Source of the DNA: Rhizobium sp. 16-449-1b
GTDB lineage: Bacteria > Pseudomonadota > Alphaproteobacteria > Rhizobiales > Rhizobiaceae
Direction of reading: 5' to 3'
Length of the DNA: 64,000 nt
NCBI RefSeq assembly: GCF_017741935.1
Contig: NZ_JAGHMH010000005.1
Location: forward strand, 124,001 to 188,000
The notes under the pieces are model-generated. The model was not told where the DNA came from, ran no database searches, and was given only the letters and a program-made list of their open reading frames with translations. Shown here in pieces: positions 9,919-18,992 of this stretch. Position numbers and translations under genes: made by a program. Numbering within the stretch: the first letter of the stretch is position 1; each line of letters begins with the position of its first letter.

Positions 9919-11322
9919 TCAAACCTCTTCTTCCACACGTCTCAAAGCGCCCTTCGAGCCGGCGATCCGGGCGACCAGATCCGGCAGGCTTTCGATCTCG
10001 CTCCAGCGCCCGCCCGTGCCTTTCGGCAGTTCGGCGGACCCCGATGGAAGCAGCGCTGCAGAAAATCCGAGCTTCTCGGCTTCTTTGAGGCGCTGGTTCG
10101 TGTGCGCAACCGGCCGGACGGCGCCCGACAGGCTGACTTCGCCGAAATAGACACAATCGGCGGGAAGGGCAATACCGGCAAGCGACGAAACCAGTGCGGA
10201 CGCGACCGCCACATCCGCTGCCGGCTCTGAAATCCGGTAGCCACCCGCGATGTTGAGATAGACATCGTGCTGCCCGAGCTTTACCCCGCAATGCGCCTCG
10301 AGCACGGCAAGGATCATCGACAGTCGCGCCGAATCCCAGCCGACGATCGCGCGTCGCGGCGTACCCAGCGATGTCGGCGCCACCAGCGCCTGTACTTCGA
10401 CGAGGATCGGCCGCGTACCCTCGATGCCGGCAAAGACGGCAGCCCCCGGCGATTTCTCGTTGCGCTCGCCAAGGAAGAGCTCGGACGGGTTTGCCACCTC
10501 GCGCAGACCCTTGTCCGACATTTCGAACACACCGATCTCGTCGGTCGGCCCGAAGCGGTTCTTCACAGTGCGCAGGATGCGGTAGTGGTGACCCCGGTCG
10601 CCCTCGAAATAGAGAACGGCATCGACCATGTGCTCGACCACGCGCGGACCGGCGATCTGCCCGTCCTTGGTCACATGGCCGACGAGCACCATGGCGGCAC
10701 CCGTCTGCTTGGCGAACTTGATCATCGCCTGCACGCCGGTGCGCACCTGCGTCACGGTGCCGGGCGCGGATTCGGCCAGATCGCTCCACAGTGTCTGAAT
10801 GGAATCGATGATGACGAGGTCTGGTCGCTTGCCTTCCGCCAGCGTCGCCAGGATATCCTCGACATTGGTCTCGGCGGCGAGCAGCACATCCGTATCCGCT
10901 GCCCCAAGGCGCTGTGCCCTGAGCCGCACCTGGGCGACGGCCTCTTCGCCCGAGACATAGATGATCCGGTGCCCGCGCCGCGAAAGCGCTGCCGCCCCCT
11001 GCATGAGCAAGGTCGACTTGCCGATGCCGGGATCGCCGCCGATCAGCACTGCCGAACCGCGCACGAAGCCGCCGCCCAGCGCCCGGTCGAGCTCCGAAAT
11101 GCCGGTATGGATACGCGGCGCTTCCTCGATTTCGCCCGACAGAGCGGTCAGCGCCACTGGGCGGCCTTTTTTCGGCGTCTTCGCCGGCCCGCCGCCGATC
11201 CCGCCCATCGGGTCTTCCTCGACGATGGTGTTCCACGCGCCGCAACCCTCGCACTTGCCGGCCCAGCGGCTATGGATGGTGCCGCAGCCCTGGCAGATGA
11301 ATTGTGTTCTTGATTTTGCCAT
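9919..11322 (-). CDS. radA: DNA repair protein RadA
   Basis: RadA is a RecA-like branch-migration helicase acting in recombination. The 467 residues begin with a four-Cys zinc finger (Cys10, 13, 24, 27). Walker A GGDPGIGKST is at 95-104, the RadA-specific KNRFG motif lies near 260, and a Lon-like domain forms the C-terminus. The start ATG lies only 9 nt after the parE stop and has no clear Shine-Dalgarno, so translation may depend on the upstream genes. Confidence 0.95.
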   Translation of the reverse strand: MAKSRTQFICQGCGTIHSRWAGKCEGCGAWNTIVEEDPMGGIGGGPAKTPKKGRPVALTALSGEIEEAPRIHTGISELDRALGGGFVRGSAVLIGGDPGIGKSTLLMQGAAALSRRGHRIIYVSGEEAVAQVRLRAQRLGAADTDVLLAAETNVEDILATLAEGKRPDLVIIDSIQTLWSDLAESAPGTVTQVRTGVQAMIKFAKQTGAAMVLVGHVTKDGQIAGPRVVEHMVDAVLYFEGDRGHHYRILRTVKNRFGPTDEIGVFEMSDKGLREVANPSELFLGERNEKSPGAAVFAGIEGTRPILVEVQALVAPTSLGTPRRAIVGWDSARLSMILAVLEAHCGVKLGQHDVYLNIAGGYRISEPAADVAVASALVSSLAGIALPADCVYFGEVSLSGAVRPVAHTNQRLKEAEKLGFSAALLPSGSAELPKGTGGRWSEIESLPDLVARIAGSKGALRRVEEEV

Positions 11323-11331
11323 ATGGAAGGA

Positions 11332-11655
11332 TCAGTCTTCTTGTTCTGTCTGATAAAAACGCAGGAAATGTGAGAGCTCGATCTTCTGCCGTCCATGCAG
11401 TACGCGCAGGACGGAAAGCCTCTCATCATCAATGAAGAAATAGATACAGCGATTACGATAAGGGAATGCCCGCAACCCGGGAATGAACTCGCGCGGACTT
11501 CCGGCTATGCCGAGCTTTGCTATCCATTCGGTCTTGCCGTTGATGTCATCGAGAAAACGCCGCGCAGCAAGCGCATCGAAGGCTGCAATATGATCATACA
11601 TGCCGAGAAGATCATCCAGCGCCTCGAACGACATTTTCAGCTGACGCGGCCGCAT
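11332..11655 (-). CDS. parE: ParE/RelE-type toxin
   Basis: A 107-residue RelE/ParE-fold protein. It has an N-terminal helical part (SFEALDDLLGMYDHIAAFD), a basic central strand (GLRAFPYRNRCIYFFID) and a final strand LSVLRVLHGRQKIE, all typical of ParE. The ATG at 11655 follows gaggaacggaag; a second ATG at 11634 is less likely because it cuts into the first strand. It overlaps the upstream antitoxin gene by 44 nt. Whether it poisons gyrase, as studied ParE proteins do, is not shown. Confidence 0.85.
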   Translation of the reverse strand: MRPRQLKMSFEALDDLLGMYDHIAAFDALAARRFLDDINGKTEWIAKLGIAGSPREFIPGLRAFPYRNRCIYFFIDDERLSVLRVLHGRQKIELSHFLRFYQTEQED

Positions 11656-11908
11656 TCTTCCGTTCCTCTGCCATCATGAGAATGTGCTTTGTCAGATCTT
11701 CGGCGCTTTCGAATGTGATGGCGCGGCCGGCATCGATGTCATCGATCCCCTTTTGGATCAGATGGCGCAGTTCCTGTATCTCGCCTTCTTCGCTGCCAAG
11801 CAGTCTCAACCCGGCCGCAATAACGTCTTCGGCGTTTCGGTATCGTCCGTCTGCTATCTGCTCCTCAATGAAGGTGAGGTCTTGCTCGCTGAGATGGATC
11901 TCGGTCAT
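11612..11908 (-). CDS. parD: ParD-type antitoxin
   Basis: A 98-residue type II antitoxin. The N-terminal ribbon-helix-helix part (IHLSEQDLTFIEEQIADG) should bind DNA. The acidic helical C-terminus (GSEEGEIQELRHLIQKG onward) should wrap the toxin. The ATG at 11908 is preceded by aaaaggag; an open frame reaching 11956 has no such signal. It lies 73 nt downstream of alr and forms a module with the overlapping parE gene. Confidence 0.85.
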   Translation of the reverse strand: MTEIHLSEQDLTFIEEQIADGRYRNAEDVIAAGLRLLGSEEGEIQELRHLIQKGIDDIDAGRAITFESAEDLTKHILMMAEERKNAAASAENVVRGAG

Positions 11909-11981
11909 TTCGATCTCCTTTTGTTCTCTTTTAGCACGAAGATTTCCGGCTTCCAAGAGGCGCAGGCGGGGATTCCAAGCC

Positions 11982-13151
11982 CTAGCTGTCGTCCTCGCTG
12001 AGATACCGCCGCTCGTGGCGCAACCCCATGCTCGTCAGCACCTCGTAGCCGATCGTACCCGCCGCGCGCGCGACGTCGTCGACCGAGATGTTCTTCCCGA
12101 AGAGCTCGACATAATCGCCGGCGTTCACCGCGTTCTCGGGCAGATCGGTGATGTCGAAGATGGTCATATCCATGGTCACCCGCCCAGCAATGGGAACCCT
12201 GCGTCCGGCGATGAAGCCGTGGCCGCCCTCTGGTGCCACCTGCCGCAACGGTACTCCGCCGCTGGATTGGCTGCGCAGGTACCCGTCGGCGTAACCGGCG
12301 GAGACGATTGCGAGCCGGCTGTCGCGGGTAATTTCCAGTGCGCGGCCATAGCCGACGCCATCGCCTGCCTTGGCATCACGCACCTGAATGACGCGCGCTT
12401 CCGCCGTGACCACCGGGCGCATCGGATTGACCATGCCGTTGACCGCCGCGCCGCCATAAAGAGCGATCCCCGGGCGAGTCAGATCGAAGTGATAATCGTT
12501 GCCGAGGAAGATGCCTGCTGAGGCAGACAGGCTTGAATCGATACCTTCATATGCGGCGCTAACCTTGCGGAATGATTCAAGCTGTTGCCGGTTCATCGCC
12601 GAGTTTGGATCGTCGCCGCAGGCAAGGTGGCTCATGACCAGCACGGGTGCGAAACTCGCCGGACGCGACACGTCGTCGGCGAGCGCGATCGCCTCGTTCA
12701 TATCGAGGCCGAGCCGGTTGAAGCCGGTGTCGACATGCAGCGCGCAAGGATAGTCGCCGTAATCGGCCAGCACCGCCATCCAGAAGGCAAGCTGCTCCTC
12801 CGACGATATGACCGGCACGAGATCGTTCTCGAAAAAGCGCCGCTCGGTCCCCGGCCAGATGCCTGCGAGCACGAAGATACGGGCGTCGGGAGCATAGAGC
12901 CTGAGCGTCACGCCTTCATCAACGGTCGCCACGAAGAAATCCCGCGCGCCGGCCAGATAAAGCGCCTCGCCGGCGTCCTCCATCCCGGTACCGTAAGCGT
13001 CGGCCTTGACCACGGCCGCCGTGCGCGCCTTTCCGGAACGCCGCGCCATGTCACGCCAATTATCGGTCAGCGCGGCCAGATCCACCGTCAGGCGCAAACC
13101 CGCGGAGGCAAAACGGTCTTCTTCTTCGTAGTCGTCTGGAAAATCGGTCAT
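11982..13151 (-). CDS. alr: Alanine racemase
   Basis: This PLP enzyme interconverts L- and D-alanine for peptidoglycan synthesis. It has 389 residues; the PLP lysine is Lys49 in VVKADAYG, and the C-terminal beta domain carries VGYGR and SAGYADGY. The N-terminus has a short acidic extension (DDYEEEDR). The start codon at 13151 has only a weak ribosome site. It lies between the two toxin-antitoxin pairs. Confidence 0.95.
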   Translation of the reverse strand: MTDFPDDYEEEDRFASAGLRLTVDLAALTDNWRDMARRSGKARTAAVVKADAYGTGMEDAGEALYLAGARDFFVATVDEGVTLRLYAPDARIFVLAGIWPGTERRFFENDLVPVISSEEQLAFWMAVLADYGDYPCALHVDTGFNRLGLDMNEAIALADDVSRPASFAPVLVMSHLACGDDPNSAMNRQQLESFRKVSAAYEGIDSSLSASAGIFLGNDYHFDLTRPGIALYGGAAVNGMVNPMRPVVTAEARVIQVRDAKAGDGVGYGRALEITRDSRLAIVSAGYADGYLRSQSSGGVPLRQVAPEGGHGFIAGRRVPIAGRVTMDMTIFDITDLPENAVNAGDYVELFGKNISVDDVARAAGTIGYEVLTSMGLRHERRYLSEDDS

Positions 13152-13234
13152 GATTCACATCTGCAGTGGAGGCGGAGGGAGGTCTCCGCTCATTGTAAGG
13201 GTCGGATGATTACAGGGAAGAGACGCCACTTTAC

Positions 13235-13597
13235 TCACGCAACGCTGCGAAGATCGAAATCGGCATGGATCACCTCATAGGGTACATGGATACGGCCCTC
13301 TTCGTTGACCTCGATCAGCCCCCATTCGATCAGCGCGGCGGCGTCCTCGTGGACCCGCTTAACGTCACGGGACAGTGCGGTGGCCAAGCCGCGATAGGTC
13401 GAAGGGCCAATCGCTTGCAGGCGCTCGATCAATGTCCAGCGTTTGGGAGTGAGCACCGAGAAGAGCTGTTCGGGCGACGAGAAGGTGAACAGGTGAGGTT
13501 GCGCTTCGCCGCTGTTCCAGGCTTTTGCGAACCCATCGATCGCGTTGCCGATCGAGGCGTCATCGTCTCTTTGAATTCGGATCGTTGCGGTGGTCAT
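13235..13597 (-). CDS. TumA-type antitoxin with winged HTH
   Basis: A 120-residue DNA-binding protein resembling the HVO_A0114 / TumA antitoxin group. The C-terminal half reads as a winged helix: RWTLIERLQAIGPSTYRGLA, then a recognition helix with DVKRVHEDAAALIEWGLI and a wing ending in IHVPYE. The ATG at 13597 overlaps the toxin stop (ATGA), giving the toxin-first order. It likely binds the palindrome upstream of the toxin gene. Confidence 0.75.
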   Translation of the reverse strand: MTTATIRIQRDDDASIGNAIDGFAKAWNSGEAQPHLFTFSSPEQLFSVLTPKRWTLIERLQAIGPSTYRGLATALSRDVKRVHEDAAALIEWGLIEVNEEGRIHVPYEVIHADFDLRSVA

Positions 13598-13884
13598 CTG
13601 CGCCGGCTCCTTCTGATGTCGACGTCTCTGCGAAAATCTTCGAGAAGTTTTTCGACGGTCGAGAACGCATATGCCTCTTCACTGCCATCGAGATGCTTGT
13701 GGTCGCCCTTGCCTCGCTCGTTGTCATATCCGACGACGCGTTGTCCGGGATAGCCATAGAAGAGGCTGTATTTGTAGTCATGGGCGCTACCCGGCACGGG
13801 CCGCGCGACTTTCCAGACGACCAACTCCTGGATGGCCCCGTCCGACAACACGGATTTCGAGCGATAAAGCAGTTGCGCCCTCAT
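13594..13884 (-). CDS. TumE-type toxin (DUF6516)
   Basis: A 96-residue protein fitting the TumE / DUF6516 toxin family: it opens with AQLLYRSKSVLSDGAIQELV and has YKYSLFYGYPGQRVVGYDNE followed by a His/Lys-rich GKGDHKH stretch. I chose the ATG at 13884; the frame stays open to 13920. There is no Shine-Dalgarno, and the predicted transcription start falls on or next to the ATG. The gene begins 50 nt after the dnaB stop. The toxic activity of the family is not defined by this sequence. Confidence 0.75.
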   Translation of the reverse strand: MRAQLLYRSKSVLSDGAIQELVVWKVARPVPGSAHDYKYSLFYGYPGQRVVGYDNERGKGDHKHLDGSEEAYAFSTVEKLLEDFRRDVDIRRSRRR

Positions 13885-13920
13885 GTTGGCGATAATGCCA
13901 ACGCGAGGGCGCGGTGTCAA
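13875..13920 (-). promoter_or_regulatory. Promoter and palindromic operator of the TumE/TumA operon
   Basis: On the minus strand a perfect -35 TTGACA (13920-13915) is followed after 17 nt by a -10 like CATTAT (13897-13892). A 16-bp inverted repeat with two mismatches and a 6-nt spacer (13875-13912) covers the spacer, the -10 and the toxin start codon. The layout suits autorepression by the antitoxin. The same repeat could also act as a hairpin 22 nt after the dnaB stop, though no T-run follows. Confidence 0.65.
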
Positions 13921-13934
13921 ATAAGGTCAGGCCC

Positions 13935-15428
13935 TTACTGCTCTTCGTAATGCGTGAAGCTCGGCTCGGCCAGGTCGGCGAAGCGGGTGAACTCGGACTG
14001 GAAGGCGAGCTTTACGGTGCCGGTCGGTCCGTGGCGCTGCTTGGCGATGATGACGTCTGCCGTGCCCTTCACCTTGTCAAACAGCGCTTCCCACTCCGGA
14101 TATTTCGGATCGTGGATGTCGCGCGGCTCGAGGTTCTTCACGTAATATTCCTCGCGGAACACGAAGAGCACGACGTCGGCGTCCTGCTCGATCGAGCCCG
14201 ATTCACGAAGGTCGGAGAGCTGCGGGCGCTTGTCTTCGCGGCTTTCGACCTGGCGCGACAGCTGCGATAGCGCGATGATCGGCACGTTCAGCTCCTTGCC
14301 GAGCGCCTTGAGGCCTGTCGTGATCTGGGTGATTTCCTGCACGCGGTTGTCGCCCTTGCCGGCGCCCGTCATCAGCTGGATGTAGTCCACCACCAGGCAA
14401 TCGAGGCCGCGTTGGCGCTTCAGGCGGCGCGCGCGGGCAGAGAGCTGGGCGATCGAGATACCACCGGTCTGGTCGATATAGAGCGGCACCTTCTGCATCA
14501 TCATCGAGCAGGCAACGAGCTTTTCGAAGTCGGCATCGTTGATGTCACCGCGGCGGATCTTCGACGAGGAGACTTCCGTCTGCTCGGAGATGATACGGGT
14601 GGCCAGCTGTTCGGACGACATTTCGAGCGAGTAGAAGCCAACGACGCCGCCTTGCTTCGCCTTCATGCTGCCGTCGGACTGCACTTCGCCTTCGTAGGCG
14701 GCGGCGATGTTATAGGCGATGTTGGTCGCTAGCGAGGTCTTGCCCATGCCCGGGCGTCCGGCAAGCACGATCAAGTCGGACCGCTGCAGACCGCCCATCT
14801 TGCCGTCGAGTGACATGATGCCGGTGGAAATACCGGAAAGACCGCCATCACGCTCCTTGGCGACGGCAGCCATGTCGATCGCCAGCGCCACGGCATCGTT
14901 GAACGCCTGGAAGCCGCCGTCGTAGCGACCGTTTTCGGCAAGTTCGAACAGGCGGCGCTCGGTGTCTTCGATCTGCGCCTGTGGCGGCATGTCGAGCGGG
15001 GCGTCATAGGCGATGTTAACGACGTCCTCGCCGATCGTGATCAGCGCCCGGCGCAGCGCCAGATCGTAGATCGCGCGGCCATAGTCCTCGGCGTTGATGA
15101 TAGTGACGGCTTCGCGCGCAAGGCGGGCGAGATATTCGGAGACCGTCATGTCGCCGACCTTCTCGTCGGCCTTCAGGAAGGTCTTGATCGTCACCGGATT
15201 GGCAATCTTGCCCATGCGGATGATATCGCCCGCAACCTCGAAGATCTTGCGGTGCAGCGGCTCGTAGAGATGCGGCGGCTTGAGGAAGTCCGACACCCGG
15301 TAATAGGCGTCGTTGTTCATCAGGATCGCGCCGAGAAGTGCCTGCTCGGCCTCGATGTTGTTGGGTGCTTCGCGGTAGTGCTGCTCCGGCTGGGCAACAG
15401 CGGCGATCTTTCGGGCGGCGTCGTTCAT
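13935..15428 (-). CDS. dnaB: Replicative DNA helicase DnaB
   Basis: The hexameric helicase of the replication fork, 497 residues. The N-terminal DnaB domain (NIEAEQALLGAILMNNDAYY) is followed by a RecA-like ATPase with Walker A AGRPGMGKTS near 217-226 and the DYIQLM Walker B segment. QLSRQVESR and DLRESGSIEQDAD are further helicase motifs. No intein is present. The gene lies between the efflux operon and the TumE/TumA pair. Confidence 0.97.
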   Translation of the reverse strand: MNDAARKIAAVAQPEQHYREAPNNIEAEQALLGAILMNNDAYYRVSDFLKPPHLYEPLHRKIFEVAGDIIRMGKIANPVTIKTFLKADEKVGDMTVSEYLARLAREAVTIINAEDYGRAIYDLALRRALITIGEDVVNIAYDAPLDMPPQAQIEDTERRLFELAENGRYDGGFQAFNDAVALAIDMAAVAKERDGGLSGISTGIMSLDGKMGGLQRSDLIVLAGRPGMGKTSLATNIAYNIAAAYEGEVQSDGSMKAKQGGVVGFYSLEMSSEQLATRIISEQTEVSSSKIRRGDINDADFEKLVACSMMMQKVPLYIDQTGGISIAQLSARARRLKRQRGLDCLVVDYIQLMTGAGKGDNRVQEITQITTGLKALGKELNVPIIALSQLSRQVESREDKRPQLSDLRESGSIEQDADVVLFVFREEYYVKNLEPRDIHDPKYPEWEALFDKVKGTADVIIAKQRHGPTGTVKLAFQSEFTRFADLAEPSFTHYEEQ

Positions 15429-15757
15429 CTTGATCCGTTCTGTCTTATTCAGCTTCGGGTTTGCAGCCCACCAACGGCAAAATCAAGTGCTGAACATGGC
15501 GTGCGGCCAAAACGCTTTGGCTTTGGCACGTTGTTCGACTTCTCCACAGCGCATCTTGCCATTACGCGAAAATACCGGCGGTGTAGCCTTCCGGACACGG
15601 TACAAAGCGACTCACGCGAATCAACGCGTTCGTGGTATTTTAGGCGTTGATAGGGGAGTGTGCATCGAGACTCTCGTCATCACCGCTTGAAAAACGCGGG
15701 AAATGACTGTAGGCATAAAAGATATAATAAGCACACTAATTAAATGGACTGATAAAT
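15429..15757. other. Intergenic region between divergent dnaB and marR
   Basis: 329 nt without a credible gene. The half next to dnaB should hold its promoter. The end next to marR is AT-rich; TATAAT at 15722-15727 is a good -10 candidate about 30 nt before the marR ATG. The AT-rich stretch AACACACTAATTAAAT-like (15730-15745) could bind MarR, but I see no strong palindrome. Confidence 0.4.
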
Positions 15758-16201
15758 ATGACAAATGCGCCTCTCGGACGAGAGTTGATTGAAGATTTGG
15801 CGGCTTTCAACCGGAAGCTTAGAGCGGTTTTCGACAAGATCGTCCGGGAACGGAACATGACGCTGCCGCGGGCGCGGGTGTTTTTCACGCTGAACAAGAA
15901 GGACGGCATCAACCAGCGGGAGCTTGCCGACCGGCTGGAACTGGAAACGCCGACATTGGTCCGCATTCTGGACGCGATGGAAGGGCAGGGCTTCGTCGAG
16001 CGCCGTGTCGCAGGCTCCGACCGCCGCGCCAAGGAAATCTATATCACCGAGACAGGCAAGGTCGTCGCCGGCGAGATCGACGACATCGCCGTCAGCGTGC
16101 GCGCCCAGGTGATATCAGGTATTCCCGAACGCGATCTGAGAACTACCTTGGATACGATACGGGCCATGCAGGCGAATTTGCAGGGCATTCGCGGAGTGTG
16201 A
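15758..16201 (+). CDS. MarR-family transcriptional regulator
   Basis: A 147-residue winged-helix regulator. The HTH spans INQRELADRLELETPTLVRILDAME and the wing is VERRVAGSDRRAKEIYITETG. The next gene, an MFS pump, starts 10 nt after its stop, so it probably controls its own efflux operon and responds to a small toxic ligand. Confidence 0.9.
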   Translation: MTNAPLGRELIEDLAAFNRKLRAVFDKIVRERNMTLPRARVFFTLNKKDGINQRELADRLELETPTLVRILDAMEGQGFVERRVAGSDRRAKEIYITETGKVVAGEIDDIAVSVRAQVISGIPERDLRTTLDTIRAMQANLQGIRGV

Positions 16202-16211
16202 GGAAATAGCA

Positions 16212-17888
16212 ATGAGCCTCGTCCAGGCGTCCAGCGACAATGTTGCGCCAAAGGCCGTGGACGAGGCGGCATCACCAGTGCCGCAGCCTGCGCCGCCGCC
16301 CGTGGTGCCGATGGCCGGCTGGAAGAAGCCTTTCTACATGGCCGCGTCGGTCCTGCTCTTCGTTACGCAGGGTCTCGGCATGAACCTCGTCAATGCCAAT
16401 ATCTATCAGCTCCAGGGGTCGTTTTCGGCGACGGCCGCCGAGGTCTCCTGGCTGTCGGCGGCCTATATGGCGCCATATGCCAGCCTGTCGATCGCGCTCT
16501 TCAAGATCCGCACGCAATATGGCCTGAGACGTTTCGCCGAATTCAGCATCATCTGCTTCGTCTTTGCCGCGGTGCTGAACCTGCTGGTGACCGACCTACA
16601 CTCCGCAATCGTCGTCCGGGCGCTGAGCGGCATCGCGGCGGCGCCGATCTCCACGCTCGGCTTTCTCTACATGCTCGAGCTCTTTCCGCCGGAGCGCAAG
16701 CTGACGACAGGCATCAGCCTGGCGCTGATGTGCACGTTATTCGCCGCCCCGATCGCACGCATCATCTCGCCGCCTCTGCTTGATCTCGGCGGTTACCACG
16801 CGCTCTATACGCTGGAGATGGGCTTGGCGCTGGTGGTCTTCGCCATCATCTACACCATGCCGCTGACCTCGCCGCCGCGCGCGGTCGTCATCCAGCGCCT
16901 GGATTTCCTGAGTTATCTTCTGCTGGCGGTCGGTTTCGGCTGCCTAGCGGTCGTTCTCACGCTGGGGCGTCTCTATTGGTGGTTTGAAGCGCCGTGGATC
17001 GGTGTTCTCCTTGCTGTCGCCGCCGGTTGTCTGGCGCTCGTGGTGGCGATTGAGCTGCCGCGCGAAAATCCGATGCTGGATATCCGCTGGGTGCTCTCTG
17101 GCCCCAATCTCAGGATGGCGGGCGTGCTTCTGATGTTCCGCTTCGTCTCCTCTGAGCAATCATCGACGGCCGCGAACTTCTACCAGCAGCTTGGCCTGCT
17201 CAACGATCAGACGACCAAGCTCTACGCCATCGTGCTGGTCGCCTCGGTGCTCGGCGGATTGTTCTGCACGCTGTTGATGACGACGCGCTACGTCAGCACC
17301 GCGCATTTGATATCGCTGGTGCTCATCGCGGCAGGCGCCTTTCTCGACAGCCAGTCCACGAGCCTGACACGGCCGGAGCAGATGTATCTCAGCCAGGCCT
17401 TGGTCTCGGCAGGAGCGGCGATGTTCCTGCCGCCCGTGATGGCGAGCGGCTTCAAGGCGGCCATGGCCCGTGGCTATCCCTTCATCGTCAATTTCCTGGC
17501 GATCTTCCTCTTCACCCAGAGTATCGGCTCGCTCTTCGGCTCGGCCATGCTCGGCACCTTCGTTACCATCCGCGAGAAGTTCCACTCGAATGTGCTGGTC
17601 GAGCACATCCTGCTGCAGGATCCGCTCGTCGCACAGCGCGTCTCGCAGCTTTCCGCGGGATACGGCAAGGTCATCACCGACCAGACATTGCTCAACGCCG
17701 AAGGGCTGGCATTGCTGTCGCAGCAGGTCACGCGCGAAGCCTATACGCTTGCCTATAACGACACCTTCCTCGCAATTTGCGTGGCGTCTCTTCTCGGTCT
17801 CCTGGTCATGCTTCTTCATCAGGCATGGCTGCGCCTCTCGGAGCGCGGGACCGCCGAGCCGAATGCTTCCGCAGCCGTTCAATCCTGA
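16212..17888 (+). CDS. MFS efflux transporter, DHA2 (EmrB-like)
   Basis: A 558-residue inner-membrane protein with many hydrophobic segments, of the length and pattern of 14-helix DHA2 drug:proton antiporters. The N-terminus has a Pro/Ala-rich cytoplasmic stretch. Motif A is degenerate (RTQYGLRRFAEF). A long loop near 455-510 lies before the last helix. It follows marR and precedes an EmrA-like adaptor after 15 nt, giving a marR-emrB-emrA operon. Exported substrate unknown. Confidence 0.9.
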   Translation: MSLVQASSDNVAPKAVDEAASPVPQPAPPPVVPMAGWKKPFYMAASVLLFVTQGLGMNLVNANIYQLQGSFSATAAEVSWLSAAYMAPYASLSIALFKIRTQYGLRRFAEFSIICFVFAAVLNLLVTDLHSAIVVRALSGIAAAPISTLGFLYMLELFPPERKLTTGISLALMCTLFAAPIARIISPPLLDLGGYHALYTLEMGLALVVFAIIYTMPLTSPPRAVVIQRLDFLSYLLLAVGFGCLAVVLTLGRLYWWFEAPWIGVLLAVAAGCLALVVAIELPRENPMLDIRWVLSGPNLRMAGVLLMFRFVSSEQSSTAANFYQQLGLLNDQTTKLYAIVLVASVLGGLFCTLLMTTRYVSTAHLISLVLIAAGAFLDSQSTSLTRPEQMYLSQALVSAGAAMFLPPVMASGFKAAMARGYPFIVNFLAIFLFTQSIGSLFGSAMLGTFVTIREKFHSNVLVEHILLQDPLVAQRVSQLSAGYGKVITDQTLLNAEGLALLSQQVTREAYTLAYNDTFLAICVASLLGLLVMLLHQAWLRLSERGTAEPNASAAVQS

Positions 17889-17903
17889 TCACGAGTTCAT
17901 CGC

Positions 17904-18968
17904 ATGTCGAAATTCTTCCGGTCGCCCGCCAGCCTCATCGCCATTATCGCCGGTATCGCGGGCATCCTGCTCGTGCTTTACGCCTGGCGGCTGCCGCCCT
18001 TCGTGACGTCGGTTGAGACGACCGACAACGCCTACATCAGGGGCTACGTGACGATCATGAGCCCGCAGGTGAATGGCTATATCGTCGATGTTCCGGTGAA
18101 GGACTACCAGCAGGTCAAGCAGGGAGACGTGCTGGCCAAGATCGACGACCGCATCTACGCGCAGAAGCTCGCCCAGGCCCGCTCGGCACTTGAGGGGCAG
18201 AAGGCGTCGCTTGAGAACTCCCGCCAGTCGGAACTTTCAGCAAAGGCGACCATCGCCTCGAGCCAGGCGCAGATCGATAGCGCCAACGCCTCGCTGAAGC
18301 GCGCGCAGCTCGCCTGGGATCGCATCAGCAACCTCAACGACAGGGGCATCGCCTCGGCAAGCGAATCCGAGCAGGCGCAGGCGACGCTTGAGGAGGCGAA
18401 GGCCGCGTTGAACCAGGCGCAGTCGGCGCTGGAAGTGTCGAAGCAGAATCTGGCGACCATCATCGTCAATCGCTCGCTGCTGGAGGCCAATGTGGCAAGT
18501 GCGGAAGCGACGGTGCATCTGGCCGAGATCGATCTCCAGAACACCTCGATCCTGGCGCCGCGCGACGGCCATCTCGGCGAGATCGGCGTTCGCCTCGGCC
18601 AGTACGTCGCGGTAGGCACGCAATTGATGGCGGTGGTGCCGGAAGAGGTCTGGGTCGTCGCCAATTTCAAGGAGACGCAGCTTGAGGGCATGCAGGTCGG
18701 TCAGCCCGTCTCGATCGTGGTCGATGCCCTGGGGCGCCAGCGGCTCACCGGTCGCATCGAGCGTTTCTCGCCGGCTGCCGGCTCCGAATTCGCTGTGATC
18801 AAGGCGGATAACGCCACCGGCAACTTCGTCAAGATCGCCCAGCGCGTCGGCGTTCGCATCAGCATTGATCCCGATCAGCCGGCCGCCAAGAACCTCGGCC
18901 CGGGTCTCTCGGTCGTCGTCAGCGTCGACAAGAGCGCCGAACCCGAGCAGAAAACGGCGGCGAACTAA
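17904..18968 (+). CDS. HlyD/EmrA-family membrane fusion protein
   Basis: A 354-residue periplasmic adaptor. One membrane anchor lies at about 8-25. The lipoyl/biotinyl half motifs (SPQVNGYIVDVPVKDYQQV and ILAPRDGHLGEIGVRLGQYV) flank an Ala/Gln-rich coiled coil at roughly 80-195. It should link the MFS pump to an outer-membrane channel, which is not encoded nearby. Confidence 0.92.
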   Translation: MSKFFRSPASLIAIIAGIAGILLVLYAWRLPPFVTSVETTDNAYIRGYVTIMSPQVNGYIVDVPVKDYQQVKQGDVLAKIDDRIYAQKLAQARSALEGQKASLENSRQSELSAKATIASSQAQIDSANASLKRAQLAWDRISNLNDRGIASASESEQAQATLEEAKAALNQAQSALEVSKQNLATIIVNRSLLEANVASAEATVHLAEIDLQNTSILAPRDGHLGEIGVRLGQYVAVGTQLMAVVPEEVWVVANFKETQLEGMQVGQPVSIVVDALGRQRLTGRIERFSPAAGSEFAVIKADNATGNFVKIAQRVGVRISIDPDQPAAKNLGPGLSVVVSVDKSAEPEQKTAAN

Positions 18969-18992
18969 TTTCCGTTGAATAGCGGACAGCAA

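Noticed and set aside
13875..13912. Inverted repeat as a plain dnaB terminator
   Set aside because: No T-run follows the stem on the minus strand and it overlaps a strong promoter; a terminator role is possible but secondary.
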